Shown: positions 23,051 through 34,824, counted from the stretch's first letter. The stretch: DNA of 64,000 bases from Sarcomyxa edulis (GCA_009761415.1 QUOL01000001.1:1798001-1862000), one strand, 5' to 3'. Made by a program: numbers and translations. Notes: a model not told the origin generated them from the sequence alone.

Positions 23051-23226
23051 TAGTTGAGTGTACTAGATATCTACACAACTTGAGGTTTTTCATACGCGAG
23101 CGCCGAGGAGCGGCTGGGTCACATGAGTCACACACGTCACGTCCGTCACGACGAACAGCCTGAGATACCAGCCTGTGCTCATCATTTTATAGTTTCTTCC
23201 ACCGATAAACTGCTGTTCTACCAGTA

Positions 23227-24311
23227 ATGGCTGACTCTGCTTCTGGTTCGGCTGATAAATCTGTTCAAGTAAAGCTAGTCCTGCTAGGTGAGGAAGACGC
23301 ACAAATTTACACCTCGGTTGTTGGCAGCCCCATGTTGTCTAGTGCTCTGTGGTGCCAGGAACTTGCAACGCTTCCTCCTGACTCTACCTTCCAAGCGTTT
23401 CATTGACTGACCTATTTATCATTGCAGGTGAAGCAGCTGTGGGGAAATCATCGGTCGTTCTACGTTTTGTGAGTAGTGCCGACCATCTGCTGCGTGTTCG
23501 TGCGTTGACCCCGAGTGATGAAGGTATCCAATGAATTCCAAGCCAACAAAGAACCCACTATCGGCGCCGCATTCTTGACCCAGAAATGCAGACTCGAAGA
23601 TCGTGTACTACGCTATGAAATATGGGACACCGCCGGCCAGGAGCGTTTCCATTCTCTTGCAGTGAGTCTATATACTTCTTGAGTCTACAACTCACACCAA
23701 CTCTCCACTTTCAACTAGCCCATGTACTATCGTAACGCACAAGCAGCCGTGGTGGTTTATGACATTACCAAAGCAACTAGTCTGGAGAAAGCGAAATCAT
23801 GGGTGAAGGAACTTCAACGACAAGCTAATCCGAATATCGTTATCGCTCTTGCTGGAAACAAAGTCGACCTCGTACAACCCTCAGCATCATCGCCCGGTGC
23901 AGCGTCGTCTTCTGAATCAGAAGATGAAGCTGACGACGCTACCGCCACACCTGGGGAGACACCTGGCTCTTCGGGCGAGCCCGAGAGCCTCAGACAAGTA
24001 CCACGGGAGGAGGCGCAGGCTTATGCTACAGAAGCCGGTCTACTCTTCTTCGAGACGAGTGCCAAGACAGGGGAAGGGATTGTTGACATCTTCACCGAGA
24101 TTGGTCTGTGCTATAACCGTCTTTGAACTTCTTCAAATGCTGAGTATGACCACGACCTATAGCTAAGAAGATTCCCATCGAGCATATTTTGGCTTCTACA
24201 CGTGGTGGTGCAGGCCGCCCAGGAGCTTCAGGAGGCCGTGCAGGTGTACAAGAAGGAGGAGTCAACTTGGAAGATAATGGTGCAAAGACGAAAGACGCAT
24301 GCAATTGTTGA
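23227..24311 (+). CDS. Rab5-family small GTPase (Ypt5/Vps21)
   Basis: Five exons (about 23227-23287, 23428-23468, 23524-23661, 23719-24103, 24163-24311) give 257 residues, longer than the usual 210-220. Rab5 controls early-endosome fusion. All GTPase boxes are visible: [14 protein letters not shown] (P-loop, formed across an intron), switch [10 protein letters not shown], switch [25 protein letters not shown] and ETSAK. The Rab5 signatures GAAFLTQ and the effector region are intact. Between NKVDL and the helix before ETSAK there is an insert of about 35 residues rich in Ser, Glu, Asp and Pro. The C-terminus ends in CNC, a double geranylgeranylation site. The first intron, about 140 nt, is unusually long for this window. 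Confidence 0.93.
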
Positions 24312-24535
24312 TCTCTCGCAGTCTCTTCATACGCATCGTACACACGGTTCTTCTGATATTATGATTTTCATGTCTTCTATTACCCTTATATTTTTCTCCT
24401 CTTCATCTACGCACCATTCATCGCATTCCAGGTACATGTAATTTGCTCGTATATTTTAAAGGACGGAACATTTTCATCTTGTGTTGACAATGTCCCCAAT
24501 AATTTGACCATAAGGCTCGCACCGTGGTGTCGAAA
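24312..24535. other. Tail-to-tail intergenic region
   Basis: This short gap holds both 3' ends of the Rab5 and alpha-arrestin genes. Nothing further supported. Confidence 0.4.
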
Positions 24536-26614
24536 TCAATGCTGTCCTACCAAATCCACATATGGGGGAGGTCGTGCGACATGCTGTTGCTCCTGTTCCG
24601 GTACAAGATATGGTGGTGGAGCGTGTCCGTGTGATGTCCGAGGTTGGGTGACAGGCACGGGCGGAGCAACATGTAGACCTGGAGGTAAATCTGGGGAATC
24701 AGTAGCAGGGTAAATACGGGAAGGGGGAGGGGAAGGACGAAGGGGCTGCGAAGATTGAGGGACAGGAGCTGGAGAACGAAAATCGGAGTCTATGGAAGGC
24801 GGTGGATCGGATGGGTCGTCCATGGCAGGCGGTGGGGGTGGAGGGACTTCTCGTGTCGCCTCTTCATGTTGATCTAGGACAAGGCCGAGCGCTTCGATGG
24901 CGTGTTCTGGCTCGCTGATCTCCGCCAAGACAGTCAAGTTGGCATCTCTGGTAGCCATCTCTAGTGTCGGCGGAGGAGTTGATGATCGTTGCATGTCTTC
25001 AGAGTGACCATCGAACTGCTCCGATGGCGAGAAGCCGAATTGGATTCCTTCACCAACAATAGTAGGAGAGGGATGTGAGGGATGGACTCCAGACTCGTCA
25101 TCGTGCTGGGGCACCAAGATGTCTGAATTTGCAGATTCCAGAAAACTGGGAAGTCGACTCGACGATGATGCTTCAGCTGCAGAAGAGAAGAAAGGAGGAG
25201 GAGCGTCACGTTCCTCAAATGGGGGCGGTGCACCGTGAAGAGCACTAGGTCCTGCTTCCCCTTCATAATAATGAGGTGCTGAATCATCATGCCGCACAGT
25301 CTTGGTAGGTGGTCGATCGTGCTTCTTTTGATAAGCCACATCAAGGGAAGGCTCGACTTCTGGTAAAGGAGCAGGAGGCGCGAGAATGACCACAGGAATG
25401 GACACGGTGGAGATGCGCTCAGTACGACTCGACATGTCAACGAAGGAAACGTGGACGTTGAGCCGAAAGGTCACAGAGTGGAGTAGTGTTGTTTGAGTTA
25501 TGGACGCGCATTCTGCATCGCTGTCCAAATGTCCATACTCTCCGGGTGGTAGATCAACTTGGAAATCAGATGGCGAGCCCGCTGTAGTGGATGGTTGATG
25601 AAGAATGAAACGCAATTGGACAGGACGTGAGGCATGGAAACGACAAGAAGCTCCGGAGCGAGCTATGATAGCTCTGAATGAAGATCCCAAGAATAGAGGA
25701 GATTTTGCAGATGACAGAGGTTTGTCGGGCGTAGATAATGTCGAAGGCCCTTCATCAACAGTAGCATGCTCCTCTGCATTCCCTTCGATATCAGAGTGCA
25801 AATCTGCCTCGAAGTCGGAAGTACCATCTTCGTCTTCATCCCTCTTGACTTTGACGACTCGAACAAGCTCGGCTCTCACATTCCGGAGTCTGAGGCCCTG
25901 GTCCACTACTAGCTCTCTCCGAGGAGGAGGAACAGTCACATATAGCGGGATAGCTTCGCCAGCCACGAAAGTTGTTCGCGGAACCTCTACTTGAATTCGA
26001 GTTGGATCATCCAAGTAATGTGTTTCTGGACTTGGAGGTAACGGATGGGAATGTGGAGTGTATCTTTTGGTATGCACTGCGAGACTCTTGGAGATAGAAG
26101 GTACAGATGAGTCCGAGGAATGCAAAATCGCGGTTAATGTATGAGAAAGCGACGAATAGGGAGTATTTATCGATTGTGGTGTATCTGGCATGAGTGGAAT
26201 GGCAAAGGGAAGTGAAGAGGGTAAAGTAGTACGGCCAGAAAGCGAGGACCGAGTGAACAATACGACTTCTCCATAACCAAGTTCGATTTCGCGCTGGTAG
26301 GCAGCTTCGACAGTACGAAGTGATATTGTTCTTTCAATTCCGGGTAACTCAGCTCGCATTCATAGATCATGAATTCGAATGACTAACACTTTATTCCACC
26401 GGTCTGCATCTGTCGTCTTTATCTGTAATTCACCCTCGATAGCAGCTCGTTCTCCTTCAGCGCCGAGGTAGCCCTTTTGAAAATTGATTGCGTCCACCGT
26501 TGGAATGATGAGTATTTGTGAGCTTGCGCATGGAGCAACATCTGGCCTTGTATTGGTATCGTCTGGATCCTGCTGAGAGTAAATTGGAGGCGGAATTGAC
26601 TCGGATTGAATCAT
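24536..26614 (-). CDS. Alpha-arrestin-like (ART) ubiquitin-ligase adaptor
   Basis: Two in-frame blocks, 26614-26363 and 26359-24536, give about 690 residues. An arrestin-N fold begins at ILIIPTVDAINFQKGYLGAEGE and continues through IERTISLRTVEAAYQ, LPFAIPLMPD, then the second arrestin part (TRIQVEVPRTTFVAGEAIPLYVTVPP, LRNVRAELVRVVKV, VTFRLNVHVSFVD, IPVVILAPP). The Ser/Pro-rich tail carries two PPPY motifs close to the C-terminus (HAPPPYL and RPPPYVD), the classic ligand of Rsp5/Nedd4 WW domains. Such proteins direct plasma-membrane transporters to endocytosis. A TGA at 26362-26360 interrupts the frame. It disappears if a 42-nt intron (26389-26348, GTGTTA...GCTGAG) is spliced, which is shorter than other introns here and has a weak donor; otherwise the gene is broken or read through. 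Confidence 0.75.
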
Positions 26615-26803
26615 AGGTACAACAACAGGTGTTGAGGATGAGAGATAGGGTTCTGAATAAGAAGGTAGTGGAGTGCACTGCCAGACGCCACAAAGTCTTG
26701 ATCATGATGATCACATGATAATACGGGAGCAGACTTAAAAAATTGAATAAATATCCAGTAGAATACAAGATACACACAGCATAGTAGCAGTTCAGAGATC
26801 GCA

Positions 26804-29739
26804 TCATTCAACTCGCGACAAGCTCTCCAATTCAGAAACCAGCACCTCGTCCAACTGTACATCCCTTAACACCAGCATATCCCATGCGACATCCCAATGT
26901 CCACCTAGCATCCCCGTTCCTTTTTGTGTCCCATTCTCGCCGATCTCTCCGTACCCCATTCCAAACGACATTGCAGGCAACGATGATTTGGACGTATCAA
27001 ATGAGTCTTCACTATCATCCACAACTTTCATCGCCTCTATGGCCCGCCGCGCGCACACAAAAAACCACGCCCGACTTTCCCGCGAACCCCCCATCAAAAG
27101 CTTGTGCACTATTCGGAGCATTATGGATGAGAATCCCAAACTACGATCAGCCTTGATTTTCTTCTTGAAATCAGGCGGCGCGAGGAAGGCGAGTGAATAT
27201 ATCGCCATGACGGTTTTCTCTAGGTAGCTTAACCACGCTTCCCGTGCCATTAACTGGAAGTCAATATCAACCACAGGCAGCCGATGAACCAGCGCTACGA
27301 AAAGACACCACATGAGCGACTGGGGTACTGATTTTGCAAAAACCAGTCGGTTGTTATCCGATTGGCTAAGACGAGTGAAAGCTTCCAACGCAATATCGGG
27401 AAGCAAGGGCGGTTTGTGACTACCACTAGGGGGTATACCGATGAGCTGTACAGATGCCATGGGGGAGACAGCGTCATGAGGGTCCACGAGATAAGATGCG
27501 ATTAGATTGAAGGTCCGGTGAGCCATCCTGGTCGTAGTTTTCGAGGGGGTACCAGAGGGTGAAAATTGTACTAAAGGTGCGAGGTTGGCGAGGGTATATA
27601 GGGTATCCTTACGTAGTGTGACGAGGTCGCCGAGAGATAGGACAGGAGAAGTCGCATGGGGTGGAGAGCTAGCCGTTGAGTGCGATAACGAGCAGGCTCG
27701 TAACATCAAGTCAAGTAATCGGTCATGCCGCGAGAGAAATTCCACATTTTCCGGGATAGCGGACAGATTGCGGATGAGAGTAGAGATTATGAGGATGATG
27801 TTCGCAGGCCGTTGAAGTGGCCCTAGCGCGGGATCCTTAGAGCCCTGTCTACGTTCGAGGACCGCAAAGGGCTCACTCTCGACTTCATACAAGAGGTTGA
27901 CAAGCTCCCGCTGAGTAGTGATGCGGGAGTTACCCTCAGGCTCAGGCAAATCCTCCGCACCCCCAAAAGCCTTCTCTTCGAAAAGGTCTAATACTTCTTC
28001 AAATAAATCCACACACTGGGAGATGGGTAACCCTGAGCCCGGGGCCTGACCTTTCATTGTAGACAACAACGTGAACGTCGTCAATGCATATGACAACTCC
28101 GTTGATAGTCTGGATCGAATGGAAAGAGTCAGTGCTTCGATATCGACGTGGCCCCAGTCATTGATGTCTCGAAGTGACCGACGCTCGGAATTTGTCATCT
28201 CATTTCCGATCATCTTGAGATCTCGACCTCCATAAGAATCGACTTCACGAGCGAGAGGGATATATTCGATTCGTCGTCGAGAAGGTTGCTGTCGAAGACG
28301 TGAGGGGCCTGCAGCAGCAGTTGATGATTGAGAGGGGGTAGTTATATGTCCACTTGACATCCGATCTTTGCCTGCTGACTGCGACAGGAGGAAATGTTAG
28401 TTGTTAACAGAGTTGTGATAAGGTTAGAACCTACAGAAGCACTCTCTGGAGGTTCTGATCCTGCTATAGGTATCCATCAATTTGTGGTACCTTAAACAAC
28501 AGCAATATGAGACGCACCGGTTTTCTGCCTTGCTCTTTTGATGTCCGTATCTTCAGACTCCATCTTCCTTTTCAATCCCTGGATATCCTGGTCTAGGATA
28601 TTTTTATCGCTATTGGGCGGTAACTGAGATTCATGAGTAGGAATTATGCTAAGCGGTGCACCCATAGATGAAGTCGATGTATGGTGTTGTGGCGTTTGCG
28701 GGGCGTGCGATGAGAAATGGCTCGCGGATCCAGGTATGTGAGGTTGGCTCATAGAGTTAATCATATTCGCAGAATTGACCCGCTGCATCGGTCCGGGAAA
28801 TGGGCCCTGTGCTCCACTTAGACCGGCCTGAGGAGGACGACCGTGACCTGGAGTCATTGTAGGGGGCTGTGATGGCCTGACAGTAGGTTGAGCCTTCCTA
28901 TGGCTGTCTTGAAGGTTTTTTCTATAGGCTTCTTCGAAAGGTTGGAGGATCGCCATGTAATATTGGGACAGGATAGCAGCAACTGACGCAGGGCCCTGGG
29001 GCAAAGAGGATTGTTCTGGAAGGTCAAAATGAGGCAACAGCACACTCCATCCATTCGTGGCATTGAGCTAACAGCATGCGCAGATGAGCGAAAGAAACAT
29101 ATAGGTAGAGGAAGGCTCGCGACGTACCGCAGCAGCGCCTCCGGCTTGAAACACGAGACCCCACAACTTGAATAAATCAACGTCCTTTCCCATTATTCGA
29201 AAAGAACCGAGTTCAGTTGGAGAAGGCTCGATGATCTTCCAGGGAGAGTTCGTTGGGTCATAGCCAGGAGGATATGGTAGACCTGTAAGCGCTGGGGGTA
29301 GCGGATGGCCACGTTTGATCATCAAGGTGGCGAGTCCGTGGAGGAACCCTTGCTGTCTGTGTTTCAAAGATGTATTAGGCTGGACGGGGTTGCGCGCAGC
29401 GAGATTTGAGTGCGACATGGAGGAGTCGGGGAAGGAGGTAGCCGAATTTGGCGTTGGGGGTAAACCATGATTGAAACTGGAATGCCCCGTCGAAGAATTA
29501 TTAGACAAGGGATCATGACTGTTGCTGGTCTGACCAGTCGTGTGGTTAATGGAAGTAATTCCTCCGAGATATGGCCCCGAATTTGTTCCGCCTGAAGGGG
29601 TAGCTGCGGAAGGAAGAGCCGAGCGACCATTTGCGATTCTAGCTTGACTGGCAGCGTTTAAAGCGGCCATTTGTTTCGCAGCCTGGGAGGGGTCGAGATT
29701 GAAGTAGGATGAAGAGTCGAAAGCGGGGTTGTTTGACAT
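26804..29739 (-). CDS. SWI1: SWI/SNF chromatin-remodelling subunit Swi1 (ARID protein)
   Basis: Four exons (29739-29128, 29067-28518, 28463-28435, 28378-26804) encode 921 residues. Swi1 is the ARID-containing subunit of SWI/SNF (BAF250 in animals). The N-terminus is Asn/Ser/Gln-rich. The ARID spans about residues 131-235, with FLHGLATLMIKRGHPLPPAL, FRIMGKDVDLFKLWGLVFQAGG and, after an intron, LNATNGWSVLLPHFDL. A middle Pro/Gln/Ser stretch leads to a C-terminal helical-repeat domain starting at RRRIEYIPLAREVDSYGGRDL and including TLYTLANLAPLVQFS and the SWI/SNF BAF250-C-type segments. Exon 3 is only 29 nt. An upstream in-frame ATG at 29874 exists, but 29739 begins the conserved-looking Asn-rich sequence. 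The 64-nt gap before the start of the arrestin gene is very short. Confidence 0.92.
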
Positions 29740-30210
29740 GAAAGAGGGCAGGTTGGACTGATGTTGGAGATGTCTAAGATGGCCATTCTGAGGTCTTTTG
29801 GATAGAGGGATGGACGTAAGGATGATGGAAGTCGGGAAGAAAGACGGGAAAGAGAGAAACTTACAACATGGCACTTATTTATTGCGGCTGGTTAGAATCG
29901 CTGGATCTAGGAGCCTCGAGGGGACAAATCAACCAGAAATCTCTCCTGGCCCGATTTGGCGTGGCACTGAGCTCGAAATATTCACTCGCTCTCATTTACA
30001 GCTCAACCTACAAACTACCCTCACATCTCTCTTTCGCCAACATACCGCACATATCATTCATACAACTCCCATATCTCTCCACAAAAAATCGGGAAAAAAT
30101 TATTGATCGAACGACATCCAGCCGCTGCAAGCCGGGTGTGACATTGTGACTGTGACACCGCCACTTCCGAAGCTTAAATTTTAAAAAACCTCACTTGAGT
30201 TGTTTCCGCC
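29740..30210. promoter_or_regulatory. Divergent promoter region, SWI1 / DUF1764 gene
   Basis: This is the shared 5' region of two genes read outward. Long pyrimidine-rich tracts occur on both strands near the start codons. No TATA box or other specific site was recognised. Confidence 0.4.
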
Positions 30211-30852
30211 ATGCCTGTTTCTGAAATCGACGACATATTCGCCTCGAAAGGCAAACAAAAGGCACAACCAACTCCCCCCGTTCCATCCTCTTCCTCTTCC
30301 TCCTCCCTTCCTGACAAGAAAAAATCGAAGAAAAAGAAGAAGAAACGCGACTCCACGGACAAACCTGCCGATCAGGGCTCCCTCGACAAGCCTCCCTCGC
30401 AAAAAAAGCGACCAGCTCCGGAAACTGTCGTCGACCCTTCGACGCAGATCCTTGCTGCAAAGCGTCCGAGAACAGAGCCCCTCAGTACTGTTCGCATCGG
30501 CAAGCCTATCAAGGCTGATGCCGATAAGGGGAAAAATGACGAAGACAAATTCAAAGATTCCAGAGGATCTGGTCCTCGTGAGTTCCTCCACAAATAATCG
30601 AGCCAAGATTGATTGACTTTTCACACGTGTTTAGGTCGGAAAACAGATGAAGGTTGGTCCATTTACAAGGAAGACGAACTCGGGATCAAAGACGAAGGAG
30701 GGGGTAAGTCGTCTTTTCGTCTCATACATCCTTCTTCTTGTGATTCAACTTTATGTCAGACACGCCGCTTTGTCCTTTTGATTGTGAATGTTGTGAGTAC
30801 AACCCGTTTCAAATGCATATCTATCGAGTTTAACAACGTTCCAGGTTATTGA
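30211..30852 (+). CDS. DUF1764 family protein
   Basis: Four exons (30211-30577, 30635-30703, 30760-30792, 30845-30852) give 158 residues. The N-terminus (SEIDDIFASKG) is followed by Ser-rich and Lys-rich stretches with several nuclear-localisation-like runs (KKKSKKKKKKR). The conserved DUF1764 core is RKTDEGWSIYKEDELGI...GGDTPLCPFDCECC. Function is not established in any organism I know; homologues are small, basic and probably nuclear. The last coding exon is only 8 nt and contributes the C-terminal Cys-Tyr and the stop. The Cys pattern CPxDCxCC may bind a metal, which is inference. Confidence 0.85.
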
Positions 30853-30943
30853 TAGGTTTCGCGTGTATTTTCCATGTATACTATATATCTTCCATGTGGA
30901 TTTCTTGATACCCCAACCTCCCGTCATTCTCAGAAAAAATGCA

Positions 30944-31020
30944 CGGCTCTTTCGAAGCCTCGCGGATCGCTTCTACGCACCGTAGAGGTCAATATGTAGC
31001 CAATATCAACGTCATGTCCT
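30944..31020 (+). repeat. Degenerate direct repeat, copy A
   Basis: Begins CGGCTCTTTCGAAGCCTC and shares GTAGAGGTCAAT.TGTAGCCAA with copy B about 294 bases downstream; the middle differs. Confidence 0.6.
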
Positions 31021-31237
31021 GAAATGGCCTCCTCTCGAGATTTGAACTCTTCCGGAAGGTCAGTAGTGTATCTACGTCAATTGGACACACATATGTATTT
31101 CCCTAGTCTTATACGTTGGTAAGCCCCCCATCAACTCGTTCCATCACCCGAAGATAGCTGACTTGCTGTACAGTGTAGCACAGCAATATATCGTTTTACC
31201 ATCATCATGGTCGTTTCCCAAATCTGTCGAACCTCAT

Positions 31238-31317
31238 CGGCTCTTTCGAAGCCTCTCAGACTGCTTTCAAGCGATAGTCTGTAGAGGTCAATCTGTAGCC
31301 AAGATTGAACCTTGTCC
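31238..31317 (+). repeat. Degenerate direct repeat, copy B
   Basis: Begins CGGCTCTTTCGAAGCCTC, like copy A, and keeps the GTAGAGGTCAATCTGTAGCCAA block. The spacing between these two blocks is 4 bases larger than in copy A. Confidence 0.6.
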
Positions 31318-31772
31318 CCGCTATCTTTTCGAGTTCTTGCAAGACCCAACCTTGGAATCGACGATACACAAATGGAGGATACATCATTCCATCGCGAAGT
31401 ACCATCATCGGTGAGTCTGTCTCATGCTGTAGTCGAAGATTCGACCGCTAATTATTTTTTTACAGCGAGTTATAACGTTACCGTAAAGTCTCGAGTCATT
31501 CCTCTTTTCTGGCACATGATCCTCACGGACTTACTCTCGTCACTAAATATCGGCGCCCTTTCACACGATTTTCTTCCTCGCGTTCCATCTTCGCTATCTT
31601 CATCATCGCCCTGGCTTCGGAGTGTTCACGAGTCCGGAGAAGACCTTATCCTACGAACATCGTGTACCTCTTGTTTGGGCTCTTGCACTCCATCTATGCA
31701 ATAAACAATTTTTTCCACATCATGAACTTCTCGTGAGACTAAGGATACATGTCGACGAGGGGACGTATGCCT

Positions 31773-32971
31773 TCAATCGTCGTCGTCGTCGTCGTCATAG
31801 TCACCTACTAAATTCTTCTGCCCTATTGCATCGCCGAATGGATCTCCGTCATCCATAGCCCTTTGCTGCTCAGCTGCCTTACGGTTCCTCTTCTCGTCCG
31901 CTTTCCTCTCCTCTTCTGCTTTTTTGACTAAATAAGCCTTACTTCCCACTACTTTCTCTGGATTCTTACACAACTTGAGTCGTCGGTCAACTTCACGCAC
32001 AGACTCGACATCTGGTGGATGGCCTGACGAGGTGATTAGAAAGGTAATAGCACTCAGCGTTTCATCTAGAGTCGAGCCTGATTGAGAGTCTGGTGGAATC
32101 TTGGATTGTGACCACTGTGTAGCAAGATCTGGAGATGCGAGGGAAAGACATGCAAGAGCGATTTGAGAGGGTGTGTAGATGAGTTCTGCATCTGTGAGAC
32201 GAGAAGCGCGAACATGTGAGAGAGCGGTATTATATGTCTCCTGTGGTCGATCCGGAGGAGTGTCGGGAAGACTCTGTTACCAATTGTCTGAATGAGGATT
32301 CTAAACTCCACACGGGATCATTACGCTCACCTGGAGATCCAGCCATATCCCCCAGAGAGCTCTGTGGGCATGCCACACTGCGAATTCAAACCCGAGGCTT
32401 TGGGCAACCAGGAATTCGAGATCCAAGACGTCGGATGGTAATGTTTTTGGAATATGGGACGTATAAGCTTCAAGGGATATTGGATTATTGGTCGTTTTTG
32501 TGGCTAAAAACAAAGCAGTCAACCTTGAAGACGAAGGTCAATCTTGTCGAGAAACACAATGGATACGAACATCTTACATGACATTCTTGGGATGCCAGTC
32601 CATGACTGTATTTTTTAGGTAGAATCGTTTCAGATAGCTGACTGCAGTAGCTTCCACCTCTTCCGGGAAGCGAAAATGACCGCATAGTTGTGTTATTTTG
32701 GAGGAGTAGAGTTTCACAAGGAGGTGCTCTTCATCCGGGGTAAGAAAGGAAACATTTGATGAGGATCCTGGCTGGTAGGTCAGACAGTCTTAGAGGCGAT
32801 GCTGGCTGAGACGCGAGAAACATGTGGTACCTGGTCAACCTCGAAAGTGTCTCGAATGACTGCGACTGCTGCTTCGTTGAGAGATGCACGAATCTGAGCA
32901 AGTTTCTCTGGTGAGAATCTCCAGTTCCTAAACTGAGTGCTTCCTTCGTAGAGAGGTAATTTCGCGGTCAT
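31773..32971 (-). CDS. CCL1: Cyclin H / Ccl1, TFIIH CDK-activating kinase cyclin
   Basis: Four exons (32971-32831, 32771-32578, 32523-32331, 32273-31773) give 342 residues. Cyclin H partners Cdk7/Kin28 and Mat1/Tfb3 in TFIIH and in the CDK-activating kinase. Diagnostic N-terminus: LYEGSTQFRNWRFSPEKLAQIRASL. The first cyclin box includes LCGHFRFPEEVEATAVSYLKRFYLKNTVMDWHPKNVMLTALFLATKT, and the second starts about LEFLVAQSLGFEFAVWHAHRALWG and continues through IALACLSLASPDL. The C-terminal tail has VESVREVDRRLKLCKNPEKV and ends in a run of seven Asp. The second intron interrupts the Met of NVMLTAL, and splicing it restores the motif exactly. Confidence 0.93.
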
Positions 32972-33223
32972 TTTCTAAGAGATGGACAAAGTTAGTGGTA
33001 AGGCGGGTCTCGGGCATAGCGGGCATGCACGCTCGGTGCCAAGATTTCCACAAATCAAATTGTGGGATAGGAACGAACACTTTCGCTCGTTTTTGCCAGT
33101 GCTGCTATGTGCAACTGAACATCGACCAACTTGTTCTGCAGCTGTACTTATAGCACGGCTTCGTTGCTAGCTGTTCGCCGTCAGCTTCCCGCTATTCTTA
33201 CGTCTGGGACGACTCCTCTCACA

Positions 33224-34492
33224 ATGAGGCTGCCGGTGCTGGCTCACCTTTTCGACTTTTTCTTCGTTGCTATCCTCTTATTACCTTTCTCTGTAATCGC
33301 TCAAACAACTGTTAATGGTCAGACATATACCAACGGTCTCGCTATCATTGATAGCCCCGCTCCCAATACGTTCGTACGAACCATGTTCAAGATGTGACAG
33401 CGAGACTGATCGTTTGTCTTTTATAGCCCACTTCATGCTGGAAGTAATGCAAGCATTGCAATTGATGTTGGTGATCCTTTTATCGGGCAATAATATACGC
33501 ATCCTTCTTGTTTATCACCTGGGGACTCACAGCTTTGCATCAACCTCGTAGATCTCTGGGGATGGTCATGCGAATTCTCCCGGCCTCTCCACTACCCTCG
33601 ATTCACTGGAAATATACCTCGTCTCATCGCAATCAAGCCAGAATCTGACGGTTTCCTCTGGCACTGGCATATTAGCACAAGAGCCTGGCAGTACGGTTAA
33701 ACATCTCGATTTCCCGGTCTTGTCATGTGTACCGAGCGGGCAATACAATGTACGCATACCCGGTACTGCGTATCTTCATAGTTCGTTAACATCTCATTCC
33801 GCTAGCTCACGTTCTATGAGAGCATGCACATAAATGGACAAGCCTTTTTTTCCATCACTCCAATCCCCGTATCAGTCGACAATTCAAATCCATCTGGTCC
33901 TTGCCCTACTGTAAACACATTGGAAGGCCAAGATCAATCTTCTTCACCACCTGCGCAGAATCCATTTTTACAACTCGTGCAAAGTGCCAGCTCCTCTATT
34001 CCTGCTAGCCCAAGTGCTGCGGTAGTCCCACCTTCCAGCTCAAGCTCTGGGATGATCACCTCTTTTACTGGCTTTGCGTCGTCAACCACTGGCAATGGAA
34101 ACCCGGACGTCATCACTATAGTTATTTCAGCTTCAGGCGGCTTGCCTTTCGATTTCCCTACAGTGACGCAGACTGTAACATCGGCTACACCTTCTACAGT
34201 CACTCTGGTGGTATATTCCCCGGTGACGTTAACGACGACAGAACCAGGGCAGACTGAAATCGTCACCACCACGTAAGCCGTAATCCATCATTATTGCTCG
34301 GAGATGGGTGGGGCTAATAATGACTGGTTTCCCAGATTTATGTCTGCGTCAACGGCCACCACTGTCATCAGCTCCTCTGATACATCTGGGTTCGTCCCAG
34401 TCAATTCGGCACCTGCCATAGGCTATAGACGTACTATACCTTTCTGGGCTGTAGGTTTTTGGACCGTTCTTCTCGTTCTCAGGTGTTTGTAG
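33224..34492 (+). CDS. Secreted Ser/Thr-rich protein, possibly GPI-anchored
   Basis: Five exons (33224-33369, 33427-33466, 33552-33749, 33806-34272, 34336-34492) give 335 residues. The N-terminal 26 residues form a hydrophobic signal peptide ending in VIAQTTV. An N-terminal beta-like region (TYTNGLAIIDSPAPNTPLHAG...LDSLEIYLVSS...FPVLSCVPSGQYNLTFYES) is followed by a long Ser/Pro/Thr-rich stem with repeated TVTxTV-like strings. The C-terminus is hydrophobic (PFWAVGFWTVLLVLRCL), compatible with a GPI signal or a membrane anchor. This is the usual layout of basidiomycete surface proteins of unknown function. The PAPNTPLHAGSNASIAI phrase resembles the start of small fungal secreted-protein domains, but I cannot name the family. 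Confidence 0.78.
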
Positions 34493-34745
34493 TGATGGAT
34501 ACTTAATTTTACGAGCTAACTTGTCATTTAATTGAGACATGTTCCGCTGTTCTTCCGGGTGTTCAAAAGGTCAAACTCGAATCCCCAAGACAACTCCGTT
34601 GCCACAGACGCGTCGCGTCGCCGCTTATACGCGTGACGCCATTTGCTTTGTTGACTCTCTTCCGAGTCTTCGTCGGCGTCCAGACTACAGACGGCCACGG
34701 AATTTCAGTTCACGGCCGCTTAGCGGTGCGCCACAATGTGGCTGA

Positions 34746-34753
34746 TATATAAA
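34746..34753 (+). promoter_or_regulatory. TATA box
   Basis: TATATAAA lies 72 bases upstream of the next start codon, the best TATA match in the window at a plausible distance. Confidence 0.5.
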
Positions 34754-34824
34754 CTTTATTATCCAGCCCATTTTCCCCTCTTTCAAACCATCATCTTCGT
34801 CAAAGAAGTCAATCTCCCTCTACG

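Larger units (their letters stand above)
30853..31772. other. Gene-poor stretch with a degenerate direct repeat
   Basis: This 920-base gap between the DUF1764 gene and the cyclin H gene has no supported gene. It contains two diverged copies of an 80-base sequence (see repeat entries). Several open frames exist on both strands but none has recognisable similarity or consistent splice sites. An AATAAA is present near 31700. Confidence 0.45.

Noticed and set aside
17643..24311. Possible metabolic gene cluster (acyl-CoA ligase, lyase, small GTPase)
   Set aside because: The neighbours have unrelated roles, there is no backbone synthase, P450 set or transporter, and Rab5 is housekeeping.
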